A program made the position numbers and the translations under genes. DNA of 64,000 nt from Roseburia zhanii (GTDB taxonomy: Bacteria > Bacillota > Clostridia > Lachnospirales > Lachnospiraceae): positions 236,698-300,697 of the forward strand of contig NZ_JACOPH010000003.1 in the NCBI RefSeq assembly GCF_014287635.1. Direction: 5' to 3'. Under the pieces are notes generated by a model. It did not search any database. It was not told the DNA's origin and saw only the letters and a list, made by a program, of their open reading frames with translations. This document shows, one piece after another, positions 27,089-36,456 of the stretch (position 1 is the first letter of the stretch; every line of letters begins with the position of its first letter).

Positions 27089-27152
27089 AAGAACCTATGT
27101 AACTGTTTTAAAACTGTTATATAAATAAATCATCTTCTTAGGAGGAAATAGT

Positions 27153-29564
27153 ATGGCAACACCTTATAATCACAGAGCCATCGAGCAGAAATGGCGTAAA
27201 ATCTGGGAAGAACATCCGATTAACGTAAACGATGGCAGCAAAGAGAAATATTATTGTCTGGATATGTTTCCATATCCGTCAGGCAATGGACTTCATGTAG
27301 GTCATTGGAGAGGATATGTTATTTCTGATGTCTGGAGCCGTTACAAATTGATGCATGGATATTATGTCATTCATCCGATGGGCTGGGATGCTTTTGGACT
27401 TCCGGCAGAGAACTATGCGATCAAGATGGGCACACATCCGGCAAAATCAACTGCGGATAATATTGCAAATATCAAAAGACAGATTCAGGAGATCGCAGCT
27501 ATTTATGACTGGGATATGGAAGTAAATACGACCGATCCGAATTTCTATAAATGGACACAATGGATCTTCGTACAGATGTTTAAAAAAGGACTGGCTTATG
27601 AAAAAGAGATGCCGATCAACTGGTGTCCGTCCTGTAAGACAGGTCTTGCAAACGAAGAAGTTGTCAATGGTAAATGCGAACGTTGTGGTGCAGATGTTAC
27701 CAAGAAGAACTTAAAACAGTGGATGTTAAAGATCACAAAGTATGCAGACAGATTACTTGCTGATCTTGACAAATTAGACTGGCCTGAAAAAGTTAAGAAG
27801 ATGCAGACTGACTGGATCGGTAAGAGCCATGGTGCAGAAGTTCAGTTTAAAGTAGAGGGTAAAGAAGACACGATCACTGTTTATACTACCCGTCCTGACA
27901 CATTATACGGAGCAACCTTTATGGTATTAGCACCGGAACATGCCATGGCAAAAGATTTAGCTACCGATGAAACAAGAGAAGCTGTAGAAGATTATATTTA
28001 CAAAGCATCCTTAAAATCATCCGTAGACCGTTTACAGGATAAAGAAAAAACAGGTGTATTTACAGGAAGTTATGCGATCAATCCATTAAATGGAGCAAAA
28101 GTTCCAATCTGGCTTTCCGATTATGTGTTGGCAGATTATGGTACAGGAGCAATCATGTGTGTACCTGCACATGACGACCGTGACTTTGAATTTGCAAAGA
28201 AATTTGACCTTCCGATCATTCAGGTCATTGCAAAAGATGGAAAAGAAATCGAAAACATGACAGAAGCTTATACAGAAGCTGCCGGTACAATGATCAATTC
28301 CGGTGACTGGAATGGTATGGAATCTTCTGAGTTAAAAGTAAAAGCTCCTGAAATGATTGAGAAAATGGGCTTTGGTAAAAAGACCACAAATTATAAATTA
28401 CGTGACTGGGTATTCTCACGCCAGCGTTACTGGGGAGAACCGATCCCAATCGTACATTGTCCTGACTGTGGTGCAGTTGCCGTACCGGAAGAAGAACTGC
28501 CGTTATTACTGCCGGATGTAGAATCATATCAGCCGACAGGAACCGGAGAATCACCGTTAGCAGATATTACAGAATGGGTAAATACAACCTGTCCGAAGTG
28601 TGGAAAACCGGCAAAACGTGAAACAAACACCATGCCACAGTGGGCTGGTTCATCATGGTATTTCTTACGTTATGTCGATAATAAAAATGATAAAGAGTTA
28701 GTAAGCCGTGAAAAAGCAGACAAGTATCTTCCGGTAGATATGTATATCGGTGGTGTAGAACATGCAGTACTGCATCTGTTATATTCCAGATTCTACACCA
28801 AATTCTTATATGATATCGGAGTTGTAGATTTTGATGAACCATTTACTAAACTCTTTAATCAGGGTATGATCACCGGTAAAAATGGTATCAAGATGAGTAA
28901 ATCCAAAGGAAATGTTGTATCACCGGATGACCTTGTAAAAGATTACGGTTGTGATTCCTTAAGATTATACGAACTCTTTGTAGGACCTCCAGAATTAGAT
29001 TCTGAATGGGATGACAGAGGAATTGACGGTGTATACCGTTTTATCACAAGATTCTGGAATCTTGTCATGGATAACAAAGATAAGAATGTAGCAGAAACGA
29101 AAGAGTTAGTAAAGATCCGTCACAAACTTGTGTATGATATTACTACCAGATTAGAGAGTTTCAGTTTAAATACGGTTATTTCCGGTTTCATGGAATACAA
29201 TAACAAACTGATCGATATTTCTAAAAAAGGCGGCGTAGACAAAGCAACCTTAGAAACTTATGTACAGTTATTAGCTCCATTTGCTCCACATATCAGTGAA
29301 GAACTCTGGAGTGAATTAGGACATACAGACAGTGTATTTGCAAGCGGCTGGCCATCTTACGATGAAAAAGAAATGGAAGATGACGAGATTGAAATTGCTG
29401 TACAGATCAATGGCAAGACCAAGACAACCGTTACTCTGCCGAAAGACTGTGCAAAAGACGATGCGATCGCACAGGGTAAAGCAGCTTTAGGAGATAAACT
29501 TGCCGGAAATATTGTACGTGAGATTTATGTTCCGGGACGGATTGTGAATATTGTTGTGAAGTAA
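27153..29564 (+). CDS. leuS: Leucine-tRNA ligase
   Basis: 803 residues, typical of bacterial LeuRS. Class I signature HIGH appears as HVGH (FPYPSGNGLHVGHWRGY) and KMSKS as IKMSKSKGN. A zinc-binding knuckle (WCPSCKTGLANEEV...CERCG) lies near 158-185. The CP1 editing domain (about 220-415) carries TTRPDTLYGATF and the conserved DDRDFEFA aspartate. A second Cys-rich insert (CPDCG ... CPKCG) is near 435-490. Strong AGGAGGAAAT site. Unlike pheST, no T-box is seen upstream; the preceding DNA is instead occupied by a palindromic element. Confidence 0.98.
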   Translation: MATPYNHRAIEQKWRKIWEEHPINVNDGSKEKYYCLDMFPYPSGNGLHVGHWRGYVISDVWSRYKLMHGYYVIHPMGWDAFGLPAENYAIKMGTHPAKSTADNIANIKRQIQEIAAIYDWDMEVNTTDPNFYKWTQWIFVQMFKKGLAYEKEMPINWCPSCKTGLANEEVVNGKCERCGADVTKKNLKQWMLKITKYADRLLADLDKLDWPEKVKKMQTDWIGKSHGAEVQFKVEGKEDTITVYTTRPDTLYGATFMVLAPEHAMAKDLATDETREAVEDYIYKASLKSSVDRLQDKEKTGVFTGSYAINPLNGAKVPIWLSDYVLADYGTGAIMCVPAHDDRDFEFAKKFDLPIIQVIAKDGKEIENMTEAYTEAAGTMINSGDWNGMESSELKVKAPEMIEKMGFGKKTTNYKLRDWVFSRQRYWGEPIPIVHCPDCGAVAVPEEELPLLLPDVESYQPTGTGESPLADITEWVNTTCPKCGKPAKRETNTMPQWAGSSWYFLRYVDNKNDKELVSREKADKYLPVDMYIGGVEHAVLHLLYSRFYTKFLYDIGVVDFDEPFTKLFNQGMITGKNGIKMSKSKGNVVSPDDLVKDYGCDSLRLYELFVGPPELDSEWDDRGIDGVYRFITRFWNLVMDNKDKNVAETKELVKIRHKLVYDITTRLESFSLNTVISGFMEYNNKLIDISKKGGVDKATLETYVQLLAPFAPHISEELWSELGHTDSVFASGWPSYDEKEMEDDEIEIAVQINGKTKTTVTLPKDCAKDDAIAQGKAALGDKLAGNIVREIYVPGRIVNIVVK

Positions 29565-29587
29565 GATTATTATGAAATAAAGTATAA

Positions 29588-29632
29588 TAAAAATAACGCA
29601 AATGGCAGAAGTTGCTATTTGCGTTATTTTTT
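29588..29632. terminator. Bidirectional terminator between leuS and the XRE regulator
   Basis: Arms AATAACGCAAAT / ATTTGCGTTATT (12 bp) with T-runs on both strands. Confidence 0.9.
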
Positions 29633-29648
29633 AATATTTACGTAAATG

Positions 29649-29903
29649 TTATTGTTCGTCATTTAGTAGTTGGTCAGCAGTCGTATTCAGAATTTGAGCC
29701 AGTGCTTTTAATTCAATGTCTGTTACAAATCTTTTTCCACATTCTATCCGCTGTATCGCATTCTTATCGAGATCGATTCCTTTTAATTGAAGTTTATCAG
29801 CGAGTGCTCTTTGCGATACTTTAGGTGTCAGCTGTTTCCTTAAGATACTTATTTTCCCTCCGCATAAATTATTCTTTCCATTCGAAGATTTATTTTTATA
29901 CAT
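29649..29903 (-). CDS. XRE-family transcriptional regulator
   Basis: 84 residues. A helix-turn-helix of the Cro/C1 type spans about 15-75: VSQRALADKLQLKG..LDKNAIQRIECGKR, then a VTDIELKALAQILN tail. Ribosome binding site GGAGG. It is divergent from the large secreted-protein gene starting at 30122. The shared 218-base intergenic region contains two 19-bp inverted repeats around a promoter, so the protein most likely represses that gene and perhaps itself. Direct binding is inferred, not shown. Confidence 0.88.
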   Translation of the reverse strand: MYKNKSSNGKNNLCGGKISILRKQLTPKVSQRALADKLQLKGIDLDKNAIQRIECGKRFVTDIELKALAQILNTTADQLLNDEQ

Positions 29904-29941
29904 GAAATTCCTCCATAAAATTGTAGCATAATAATTAAAAA

Positions 29942-29960
29942 TGACATTTACTAATTGTCA
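29942..29960. promoter_or_regulatory. Operator 1 for the XRE regulator (predicted)
   Basis: Inverted repeat TGACA...TGTCA (19 bp) with central TTTACTAAT. It overlaps the -35 box of the rightward promoter and matches operator 2 in 16 of 19 positions. Confidence 0.68.
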
Positions 29961-29983
29961 ATATTTCTAATGTATGCTATAAT
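29955..29983 (+). promoter_or_regulatory. Promoter of the large secreted-protein gene
   Basis: TTGTCA (29955-29960), 17 bases, TATAAT (29978-29983); predicted start near 29990. Confidence 0.75.
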
Positions 29984-29993
29984 TCAGACAAGA

Positions 29994-30012
29994 TGACATT
30001 CACTAGATGTCA
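29994..30012. promoter_or_regulatory. Operator 2 for the XRE regulator (predicted)
   Basis: Inverted repeat TGACAT...ATGTCA (19 bp) with centre TCACTAG, just downstream of the predicted start site. Centre-to-centre distance to operator 1 is 52 bp, about five helical turns, placing both on the same face. Confidence 0.7.
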
Positions 30013-30121
30013 TTTTGAAATATTATTCTATGTCACTGTGAAACAATAGATGCTTATTTAGTGAAAATTTGCATGGTTTCACAATAATATGATTAGCTGT
30101 AAGGCGGGAGGGAGAATTTTT

Positions 30122-33100
30122 ATGAAAAGAAAACGAAGAATTTCTTGTATGTTAAAAGGGATAGTTATAATTATGAGCATTATCTTTTTGCTTCCATCTA
30201 CTACAAATATCAAGGCAAGCCAATCTAAAAGCGGAAATTTTAATTCAGGATATTCTTTAAATAATGGACAAATTGATAATTTGTTATCAGTAGCACAGGC
30301 TCAGATTGGACGAACTAAAGGTCAATTTGGATATGATGAACCTTGGTGTGCAGATTTTGTAAGTGATTGTGCTAAAATAGCAGGTCTGAGTAATATAATA
30401 CCATTTGATGGTTTTTGCGAAACATTATATAAGAAAATTGAGACGGCAGGTGGAGAACGTGTAACAAATCCACAGAAAGGTGATTTGGTTTTTTATTATT
30501 GTTCAGTATGTCCAACACATTGGTGTCATGTGGGAATCATGTTAAATAGCCAACAATCTATCGAAGAAAATTACAATGGAAAAGTATCTTTAGTAAATGG
30601 TGTGTACAATGATGGAAATCATACTTTAAAGAGCGGTAGAATAACTAGATTTTTTATGCGACCAGCTTATTCACAGCCAACATCCTTCACTGTAGATACA
30701 CTCAAAAACAACGATACCGTTTCCGGCACAGGTTATACGATCGCCGGTACTTTCACAGGTGCTTCTTCTAATAAATCGGTAAGAATATATGTTGATTATG
30801 GAAACATTGCAACCGTAACCCCGGCAGACGGAAGATTTTCATATTCGTTAGATACAACAAAATTTAAAAATGGTTCGCATGTAATTTCTGTAAAATTTTT
30901 AGATTCATCAGGATTAGATTATTCCAATCATTATAATGTGACATTCGACAATCATAATCCAATAGGTGGAGTAAGCACACTAACCGGTGGATATTCCAAG
31001 ATTGAATTAAGCGGCTGGGCATTTGATTACGATAATCTGGATGCAAAATTAGAAATACATGTTTATTTAGATGGTTCTCCAGTGAAAGGACTTACATCAA
31101 ATAATGTGAATAGTAAGATCACCTCATTATATCCGCAGGTTGATTCTTCCCATGGATTTAGTGGTGAATTTCCTGTCAGTACCGTTGGGGAACATCAGAT
31201 CAGTGTTTATGCAATCAATGTAGGAGATGGAAATAATATCTGCTTATACTCAAATCCTGTATATGTAAAACCTAGCAATGGTATCAATGATATTCCAGAA
31301 GACACCTATTATATAAAACCTTATGCTACGAATAATTCTGCAATCGATATATATGGTGCATATACTGAAGATGGTGTCAATGTACAATTATCAACTCTTC
31401 ATGGTAGAGATAACCAGAAATTTCAATTAAAAAACTGCGGTGATGGACGATACCAGATCATAGCCGCTCATTCAGGAAAATGTTTAGCCACAGACAGTAA
31501 AGATAATGGGGCTAATGTTATACAGGCTACTATCAATAATGCTATCAATAGTCAAAAATGGATATTTGTCGATGCAGGTGACGGTTATTACAATATTTAT
31601 AATAGCAGCAGTGGTAGATGTTTAGACCTATATGGAGGCTATACCTCAGATGAAACGAATATTCAGTTGTTTAATGCAAACGGAACAAATGCACAAAAGT
31701 GGAAATTAGTTTCTACAACAAACTCAGGTAAGACAGAAGATACAACAGTATCATCTTCTTATTTAGGTGACTTGAATTATGATGGAAAAGTAACTTCTGT
31801 AGATTTATCAACTGTAATGAAAGCAACAAATGGTACGATCACCTTATCTGATGATGATAAAAAACGTGCAGATGTAAATGGAGATGGAAAGATCACCAAA
31901 GAAGATGTCGAATTGATCCAGCAATATATTGTTGGTCTGATCACTGAATTTCCAGCCGAAAATATGTTGATGGACATTGTAATTACAAAAGCACCAAATA
32001 AGATCACTTATTATGTAGGCGAAAAATTGTCTACAACCGGAATGCAGGTCATGGCTGTGTATGGAAATAATACACGGAAAGAAATTACAGATTATGAAGT
32101 GAGTTTAGATACCAGTAAAGCAGGGGATAGTGAGATAGTCGTTGCTTATATGGAAGGTGACATTATAAAATCGACTTCCTACAAAATAACAGTTTTAGAA
32201 AACCATATACATAGTTATACAGAAACAGTTACAAAGAATGCAACCTGTAGTAGTACTGGAAGTATTATTTATAAATGTTCTTGCGGAAGCAGCTATACAA
32301 AAACCATTCCGAAAACCGGTCATGTAAATAAAGAAGTAAGAAACAGTGTGACAGCAACCTGTGGTGAAACGGGTTATACAGGTGATATCTATTGTAAGGA
32401 TTGTGGAACAAAACTAGAAAGCGGAAAAGTAATAGAAAAGCTTCCGCATGATTATTCCAGACGCTATTTTATTTGGTATGATAATTGGAAAAAATGCAAA
32501 ATCAAATATATTTGTAGTGCAGATAGTTCACACAGAAAAGAGTATGATACGGTTGTGACTTCTGTAGTTAAAAAAGAGCCTACCTGCATCACCAAAGGAA
32601 AAACCAGATATTTTGCAACTCATATAGACGGTGATATAAAACGGGTCAACAGGAAAGATGTGGAAGATATCGATATTGATAAGAATAACCATGAAGGAGC
32701 AGTTGAATTGAGAAATGTGAAAACTGCAACATGTACAGAAAATGGTTATACAGGTGATACCTATTGCTTAAGCTGTGGTGAATTGATTGAAGCCGGCACA
32801 ATTATTGCAGCAAAAGGTCACACATGGAATACCGGTACAATCACACAACCTGCAACCTGTACAAATGAAGGTAAAAAACAATCTGCGTGTACGATATGTG
32901 GTACAACAAAAACAGAAACCATTCCTGCAAACGGTCATTCAAAAACAGAAATAAGAAATCAAAAAGAAGCAACTTGCAGTGAAACAGGTTATACCGGAGA
33001 TATTTATTGTAAAGAATGTGGAACTAAGATAGAAACAGGAAAAACAATTGATAAAACCGATCATCAGTATATGGAGCCATCATTTGAGTGGTCAGTAGAT

Positions 33101-33715
33101 GGAAAGAGTGCCAAAGCAGTATATACATGTAAAACAAATAAAAACCATGTGATAAAATGCGATGCTCAAGTAATTGCAGAAATCATAGAAGAACCTACCT
33201 GTAGTACAGAAGGAACGACTCTTTATACAGCAGTTTCTAATGAATACAGTGATGAAATGGAAGTAACCGACATACCCATTGACAAAACGGCTCACACTGG
33301 TGAAACAGTAATAAAAAATGCAAAAAAAGCAACTTTACAAACTACCGGTTATACAGGAGATACTTATTGTAAAGACTGTGGAGAGAAACTTTCCGATGGT
33401 GAGGAGATTGCAAAATTAAGTAGTAAGCAGCAGAGAATCGTAGTAGATTCCAAATTTAGAAAAACAGTTGTCAAAAAAGCTTCTGCATTAAAAAAGAAAA
33501 AATTTGTATATAACTTAAAAGCCAAAGCGAAAGGTACATTAACCTATGAAGTGACAAAGGGATCTTCTAAATACATTTCTGTTTCAAAAAAAGGAATTGT
33601 CACTTTAAGAAAAGGCTGTAAAAAAGGAATTTACAAGATCACAATAACTGCGGCAGAAACCGCAAATGGAGAATGTAGACAAGCAACAAAAATTATTACA
33701 TTTAGAATAAAATAA
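30122..33715 (+). CDS. Large secreted CHAP / Ig / ricin / dockerin / Cys-repeat protein
   Basis: 1197 residues from ATG 30122 (GGGAGGGAG upstream). Order: signal peptide about 1-36; CHAP/NlpC-like domain about 55-180 with catalytic Cys in EPWCADFVSDCAK and His in HWCHVGIM; two Ig/Bsp-like beta domains about 185-390; ricin-type beta-trefoil about 395-540 (QKFQLKN, QKWIFVD, QKWKLV); dockerin about 555-620 with two calcium loops (LNYDGKVTSVDLS and VNGDGKITKEDVE); Big_3-like domain about 625-695; Cys-rich repeats about 700-1110 (four GYTGDxYCxxCG units); C-terminal beta domain to the end. The CHAP part suggests peptidoglycan amidase or endopeptidase activity; ricin suggests sugar binding. Regulated by the adjacent XRE operators. 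Internal base use is AT-richer than flanking genes. Confidence 0.85.
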   Translation: MKRKRRISCMLKGIVIIMSIIFLLPSTTNIKASQSKSGNFNSGYSLNNGQIDNLLSVAQAQIGRTKGQFGYDEPWCADFVSDCAKIAGLSNIIPFDGFCETLYKKIETAGGERVTNPQKGDLVFYYCSVCPTHWCHVGIMLNSQQSIEENYNGKVSLVNGVYNDGNHTLKSGRITRFFMRPAYSQPTSFTVDTLKNNDTVSGTGYTIAGTFTGASSNKSVRIYVDYGNIATVTPADGRFSYSLDTTKFKNGSHVISVKFLDSSGLDYSNHYNVTFDNHNPIGGVSTLTGGYSKIELSGWAFDYDNLDAKLEIHVYLDGSPVKGLTSNNVNSKITSLYPQVDSSHGFSGEFPVSTVGEHQISVYAINVGDGNNICLYSNPVYVKPSNGINDIPEDTYYIKPYATNNSAIDIYGAYTEDGVNVQLSTLHGRDNQKFQLKNCGDGRYQIIAAHSGKCLATDSKDNGANVIQATINNAINSQKWIFVDAGDGYYNIYNSSSGRCLDLYGGYTSDETNIQLFNANGTNAQKWKLVSTTNSGKTEDTTVSSSYLGDLNYDGKVTSVDLSTVMKATNGTITLSDDDKKRADVNGDGKITKEDVELIQQYIVGLITEFPAENMLMDIVITKAPNKITYYVGEKLSTTGMQVMAVYGNNTRKEITDYEVSLDTSKAGDSEIVVAYMEGDIIKSTSYKITVLENHIHSYTETVTKNATCSSTGSIIYKCSCGSSYTKTIPKTGHVNKEVRNSVTATCGETGYTGDIYCKDCGTKLESGKVIEKLPHDYSRRYFIWYDNWKKCKIKYICSADSSHRKEYDTVVTSVVKKEPTCITKGKTRYFATHIDGDIKRVNRKDVEDIDIDKNNHEGAVELRNVKTATCTENGYTGDTYCLSCGELIEAGTIIAAKGHTWNTGTITQPATCTNEGKKQSACTICGTTKTETIPANGHSKTEIRNQKEATCSETGYTGDIYCKECGTKIETGKTIDKTDHQYMEPSFEWSVDGKSAKAVYTCKTNKNHVIKCDAQVIAEIIEEPTCSTEGTTLYTAVSNEYSDEMEVTDIPIDKTAHTGETVIKNAKKATLQTTGYTGDTYCKDCGEKLSDGEEIAKLSSKQQRIVVDSKFRKTVVKKASALKKKKFVYNLKAKAKGTLTYEVTKGSSKYISVSKKGIVTLRKGCKKGIYKITITAAETANGECRQATKIITFRIK

Positions 33716-33741
33716 GTACAATATAAATTTAAATATAGATA

Positions 33742-33762
33742 ATTGCGAACTTGTTTCGCAAT
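33742..33762. repeat. 21-bp hairpin repeat, copy 1
   Basis: ATTGCGAACTTGTTTCGCAA plus one T. Its exact reverse complement occurs at 63888-63908. Here the stem extends to 15 bp on each side (ATAGATAATTGCGAA arms, 33736-33768). Confidence 0.7.
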
Positions 33763-33817
33763 TATCTATATGGAATTTTGGTCAAGGACACTATACCAAA
33801 AAAGGGGAAAGAATTTT

Positions 33818-35305
33818 ATGATGAAAAATATACAGAAAATAATATTTATATTTGTTATAAGTTCAATAGTATTTTGGGGTATAAATACAGTGAATGCAGC
33901 TATGACAGATGAAGCTATTAATTATGAGAATGGGAAAGTATATAGTGGAATTATAAATGCAGAAAAGGTGTCGACAAATTATTATAAGATTCAAATTGCG
34001 AAAAAATCTCATTTAATTATAAATGTAACATCAACAGGCGATGTTTCATGTAATTTAGCAGCATTAAATGTTACGCTTTTTAATTCGAGTGGAAAGGTAA
34101 TCATTAAGCCTGCTGATTTTTATTTTACTTACGATAAAATTCAGGGAATCTTTAAATCAAGTCAATATAGAGTAGTAAACGCAGGAACATATTATATTGA
34201 ACTAGGAACTGGATTAGGTGCTGATATTAAATATAATATGAATATGGAAATATCCGAAAAAAAATCAACAGATCAAACTGCTGTAGATTCTTCTATAGTA
34301 ACAGGAATAGATGCGAATGATTATGAAATGGGTGAAACATATAGTGGAACTGTAAATGCAGAGTCAATATCAGCAGATAATTATCAGGTTCAGGTTTCAA
34401 AAAAATCCTGTTTAAGTATTAATATTACATCAACAGGTTGGGTTCCATATAATTCTGCGGCATTAAATGTTAGAATATTTGATATAAATGGAAAGGATAT
34501 TATTGTACCAAAAGATTTGAATTTTACTTATGATAAAATAAGAGGAGTTTATGTAGCTAATGAAAATAGAACTTTTGACGCAGGTATATACTATATTGAA
34601 TTAAGCACGAGTTTAGGTGCTGATATTCGATATACAGTTAATATGGTAACCAAAGAAGTGCCAGCAGAGAATACAATTCTTACTGATGAAAAAAGTAAGG
34701 CAACTTATAAAGTGACATTTTCTGATACAGAAAATGCCACTGTGGAATATATTGCGTTAACAAATAAAAATACATATGAAATAGTGATTCCGAAAACAGT
34801 AACGATTAATGGGATTACATATAAAGTGATAAGTGTAGCACCGTGTGCGTTTAAAAATAATAAACAGATTACAAAAGCTACAATTGGGGCAAATGTAAAA
34901 ATAATAGGGAAGGAAGCTTTTAGTGGTTGTAAAAAATTAAGAACTGTTAAGATGGGAAATGATGTGACGGTTATTAGTAGTAAAACATTTTTTAATTGTG
35001 CTAATCTTACAAAAATTTCAATTCCAGCTCAAGTATCAAAAATAGATTCTTCTGCATTTAAAAACTGTAAGAATTTGTCATCAATAACAGTTGGTCCAAG
35101 TGTAAAGACCATTGGAAAAGAAGCATTTAGAGGCTGTGGTAAGTTAAAAAATATTAATATCAAATCAAAGAAGTTAAAAATAGTAGGGAAAAATGCATTT
35201 AAAGGAATTAAACCAAATGCTAGAATTAGCGTTACATCTGTTAAAGTAAAAAAATTATTAAGAAATAAAGGGCAGAACAAAAATGTAAAAATTATCAAGA
35301 AATAA
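33818..35305 (+). CDS. Secreted BspA-type leucine-rich repeat protein
   Basis: 495 residues from ATG 33818 (the ATG at 33821 is equally possible; AGGGGAAAG upstream). Signal peptide about 1-29 (cleavage near VNAA). Two similar PPC-like domains follow, about 35-140 and 168-285, each with 'Y..GE/K.YSG..NAE', an 'ITSTG' strand and 'GTYYIELGT.LGADI.Y'. Residues about 295-495 are LRR_5/BspA repeats (KNNKQITKATIGANVKIIG, FSGCKKLRTVKMG, FKNCKNLSSITVG, FRGCGKLKNINIKS). Such repeats bind host or surface proteins in some bacteria. It is markedly AT-rich with many ATA and AAT codons. It lies 102 bases after the dockerin protein; whether it is co-transcribed is uncertain. Confidence 0.83.
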   Translation: MMKNIQKIIFIFVISSIVFWGINTVNAAMTDEAINYENGKVYSGIINAEKVSTNYYKIQIAKKSHLIINVTSTGDVSCNLAALNVTLFNSSGKVIIKPADFYFTYDKIQGIFKSSQYRVVNAGTYYIELGTGLGADIKYNMNMEISEKKSTDQTAVDSSIVTGIDANDYEMGETYSGTVNAESISADNYQVQVSKKSCLSINITSTGWVPYNSAALNVRIFDINGKDIIVPKDLNFTYDKIRGVYVANENRTFDAGIYYIELSTSLGADIRYTVNMVTKEVPAENTILTDEKSKATYKVTFSDTENATVEYIALTNKNTYEIVIPKTVTINGITYKVISVAPCAFKNNKQITKATIGANVKIIGKEAFSGCKKLRTVKMGNDVTVISSKTFFNCANLTKISIPAQVSKIDSSAFKNCKNLSSITVGPSVKTIGKEAFRGCGKLKNINIKSKKLKIVGKNAFKGIKPNARISVTSVKVKKLLRNKGQNKNVKIIKK

Positions 35306-35533
35306 AATATAATAAAGAATACAGTTCAGATGCAGCCACTTTGGAATACTCCCATGAATACCAGCATCAAACCGGTAATTCATCTGTTTTTCTATTAGTA
35401 ATGATTCCTGTGCATATATGATACAAAATATCATTTAATTTTTCTGCACATCTTGTTTCGTGAACAGCTATGTATTTATAATCATTATATGGTACAATAA
35501 AACAAATAACTGCAAACGGAAGGAGATTGAAAA

Positions 35534-36394
35534 ATGTTTTGTAAAAGGACTCAAAAAATAGCAGCATTGATGCTCATATGTTTTTTAGTGGTAACAGGCA
35601 TACCCATAGGAAATCACAAAATTTGCACGACAAATACATATGCAGCAACAACCACCAAAAACAAAATAAGTTTGTTTGATTCAAACAAAACCATGTCAAA
35701 GACAGTTTATGCAGATCTGACAGGCGATGAACAAACAGAAGAAGTGGATTTTCAGATAACCTATGGTGAAAATGATATCATAGATACATTTAACATTCGT
35801 ATCAATGGAGAAAATGCACTGACTTTAAAATCTTTAGGTTATGTTGTCAGAGTTAGTTGTTTAAAATTATCTGCAAAAGAAATATTCATGTATATTGTAG
35901 ATGCTTCTGATAATGGAGATCCTACTGTAGATGCGATTTATCACTATAATGAAAACACGAAAAAATTAGAGCAGGTTCTCATCTTAGATACCGTTAATTA
36001 CAAAAAAGGAACCTGCCATGTATATTCTACCGTAAAAGTATCAAATGACACATTAAAAGTAACTTATATGGGGCAGATGCTTGCAACAGGATATATCAAA
36101 TGGGTATATGAGTACAACTATAAAAATGGAAAATTTGTATTAAAGAATAATACCGCAAAAATATTCCGTAAATGGCATAAAGGAAACTTTGTTGCCAATA
36201 AGAACATAACCTTTTATAAAAAAGCGGGCATAACCAAAAAAGCATTTACAATAAAACAGGGAACTTCTGTTAAACTGCAGAAGATCAAAACCGTCAAAAA
36301 CACTTATTATCTACAATTCAAATACGGCAAAAAGACCGGCTGGATCAAAGCTGGAAAAACCAATATTTTTAAAGACGTTGTTCTCGTTGGTTAA
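35534..36394 (+). CDS. Exported protein with SH3-like C-terminus
   Basis: 286 residues; AAGGAGATTG precedes the ATG. Signal peptide about 1-37 (cleavage near TYAA). The middle part (about 50-205) begins KTVYADLTGDEQTEEVDFQI, resembling a VCBS/FG-GAP-like Asp-rich repeat found in exported proteins of unknown role. Residues about 215-286 look like an SH3-type wall-binding module (NITFYKKAG, QGTSVKLQKI, GKKTGWIKAGK). No catalytic residues were recognised. Upstream 228 bases contain only a weak GAATACC/GGTAATTC hairpin and AT-rich promoter-like sequence. Confidence 0.72.
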   Translation: MFCKRTQKIAALMLICFLVVTGIPIGNHKICTTNTYAATTTKNKISLFDSNKTMSKTVYADLTGDEQTEEVDFQITYGENDIIDTFNIRINGENALTLKSLGYVVRVSCLKLSAKEIFMYIVDASDNGDPTVDAIYHYNENTKKLEQVLILDTVNYKKGTCHVYSTVKVSNDTLKVTYMGQMLATGYIKWVYEYNYKNGKFVLKNNTAKIFRKWHKGNFVANKNITFYKKAGITKKAFTIKQGTSVKLQKIKTVKNTYYLQFKYGKKTGWIKAGKTNIFKDVVLVG

Positions 36395-36400
36395 GGCACA

Positions 36401-36453
36401 AAAAGACGTGGCTGCAACTCTTTGATTCACAGAGTGTACAGCCACGTCTTTAA
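36401..36453. terminator. Bidirectional terminator
   Basis: Long stem with arms AAGACGTGGCTG (36403-36414) and CAGCCACGTCTT (36439-36450), an inner ACTCT/AGAGT stem, an A-run on the left and TTTAATAATT on the right. It serves the exported protein and the facing small-gene pair. Confidence 0.88.
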
Positions 36454-36456
36454 TAA

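Noticed and set aside
26842..27152. T-box leader for leuS
   Set aside because: No GGGTGGxAxCGCG core and no antiterminator; the region is a terminator plus a palindromic element.
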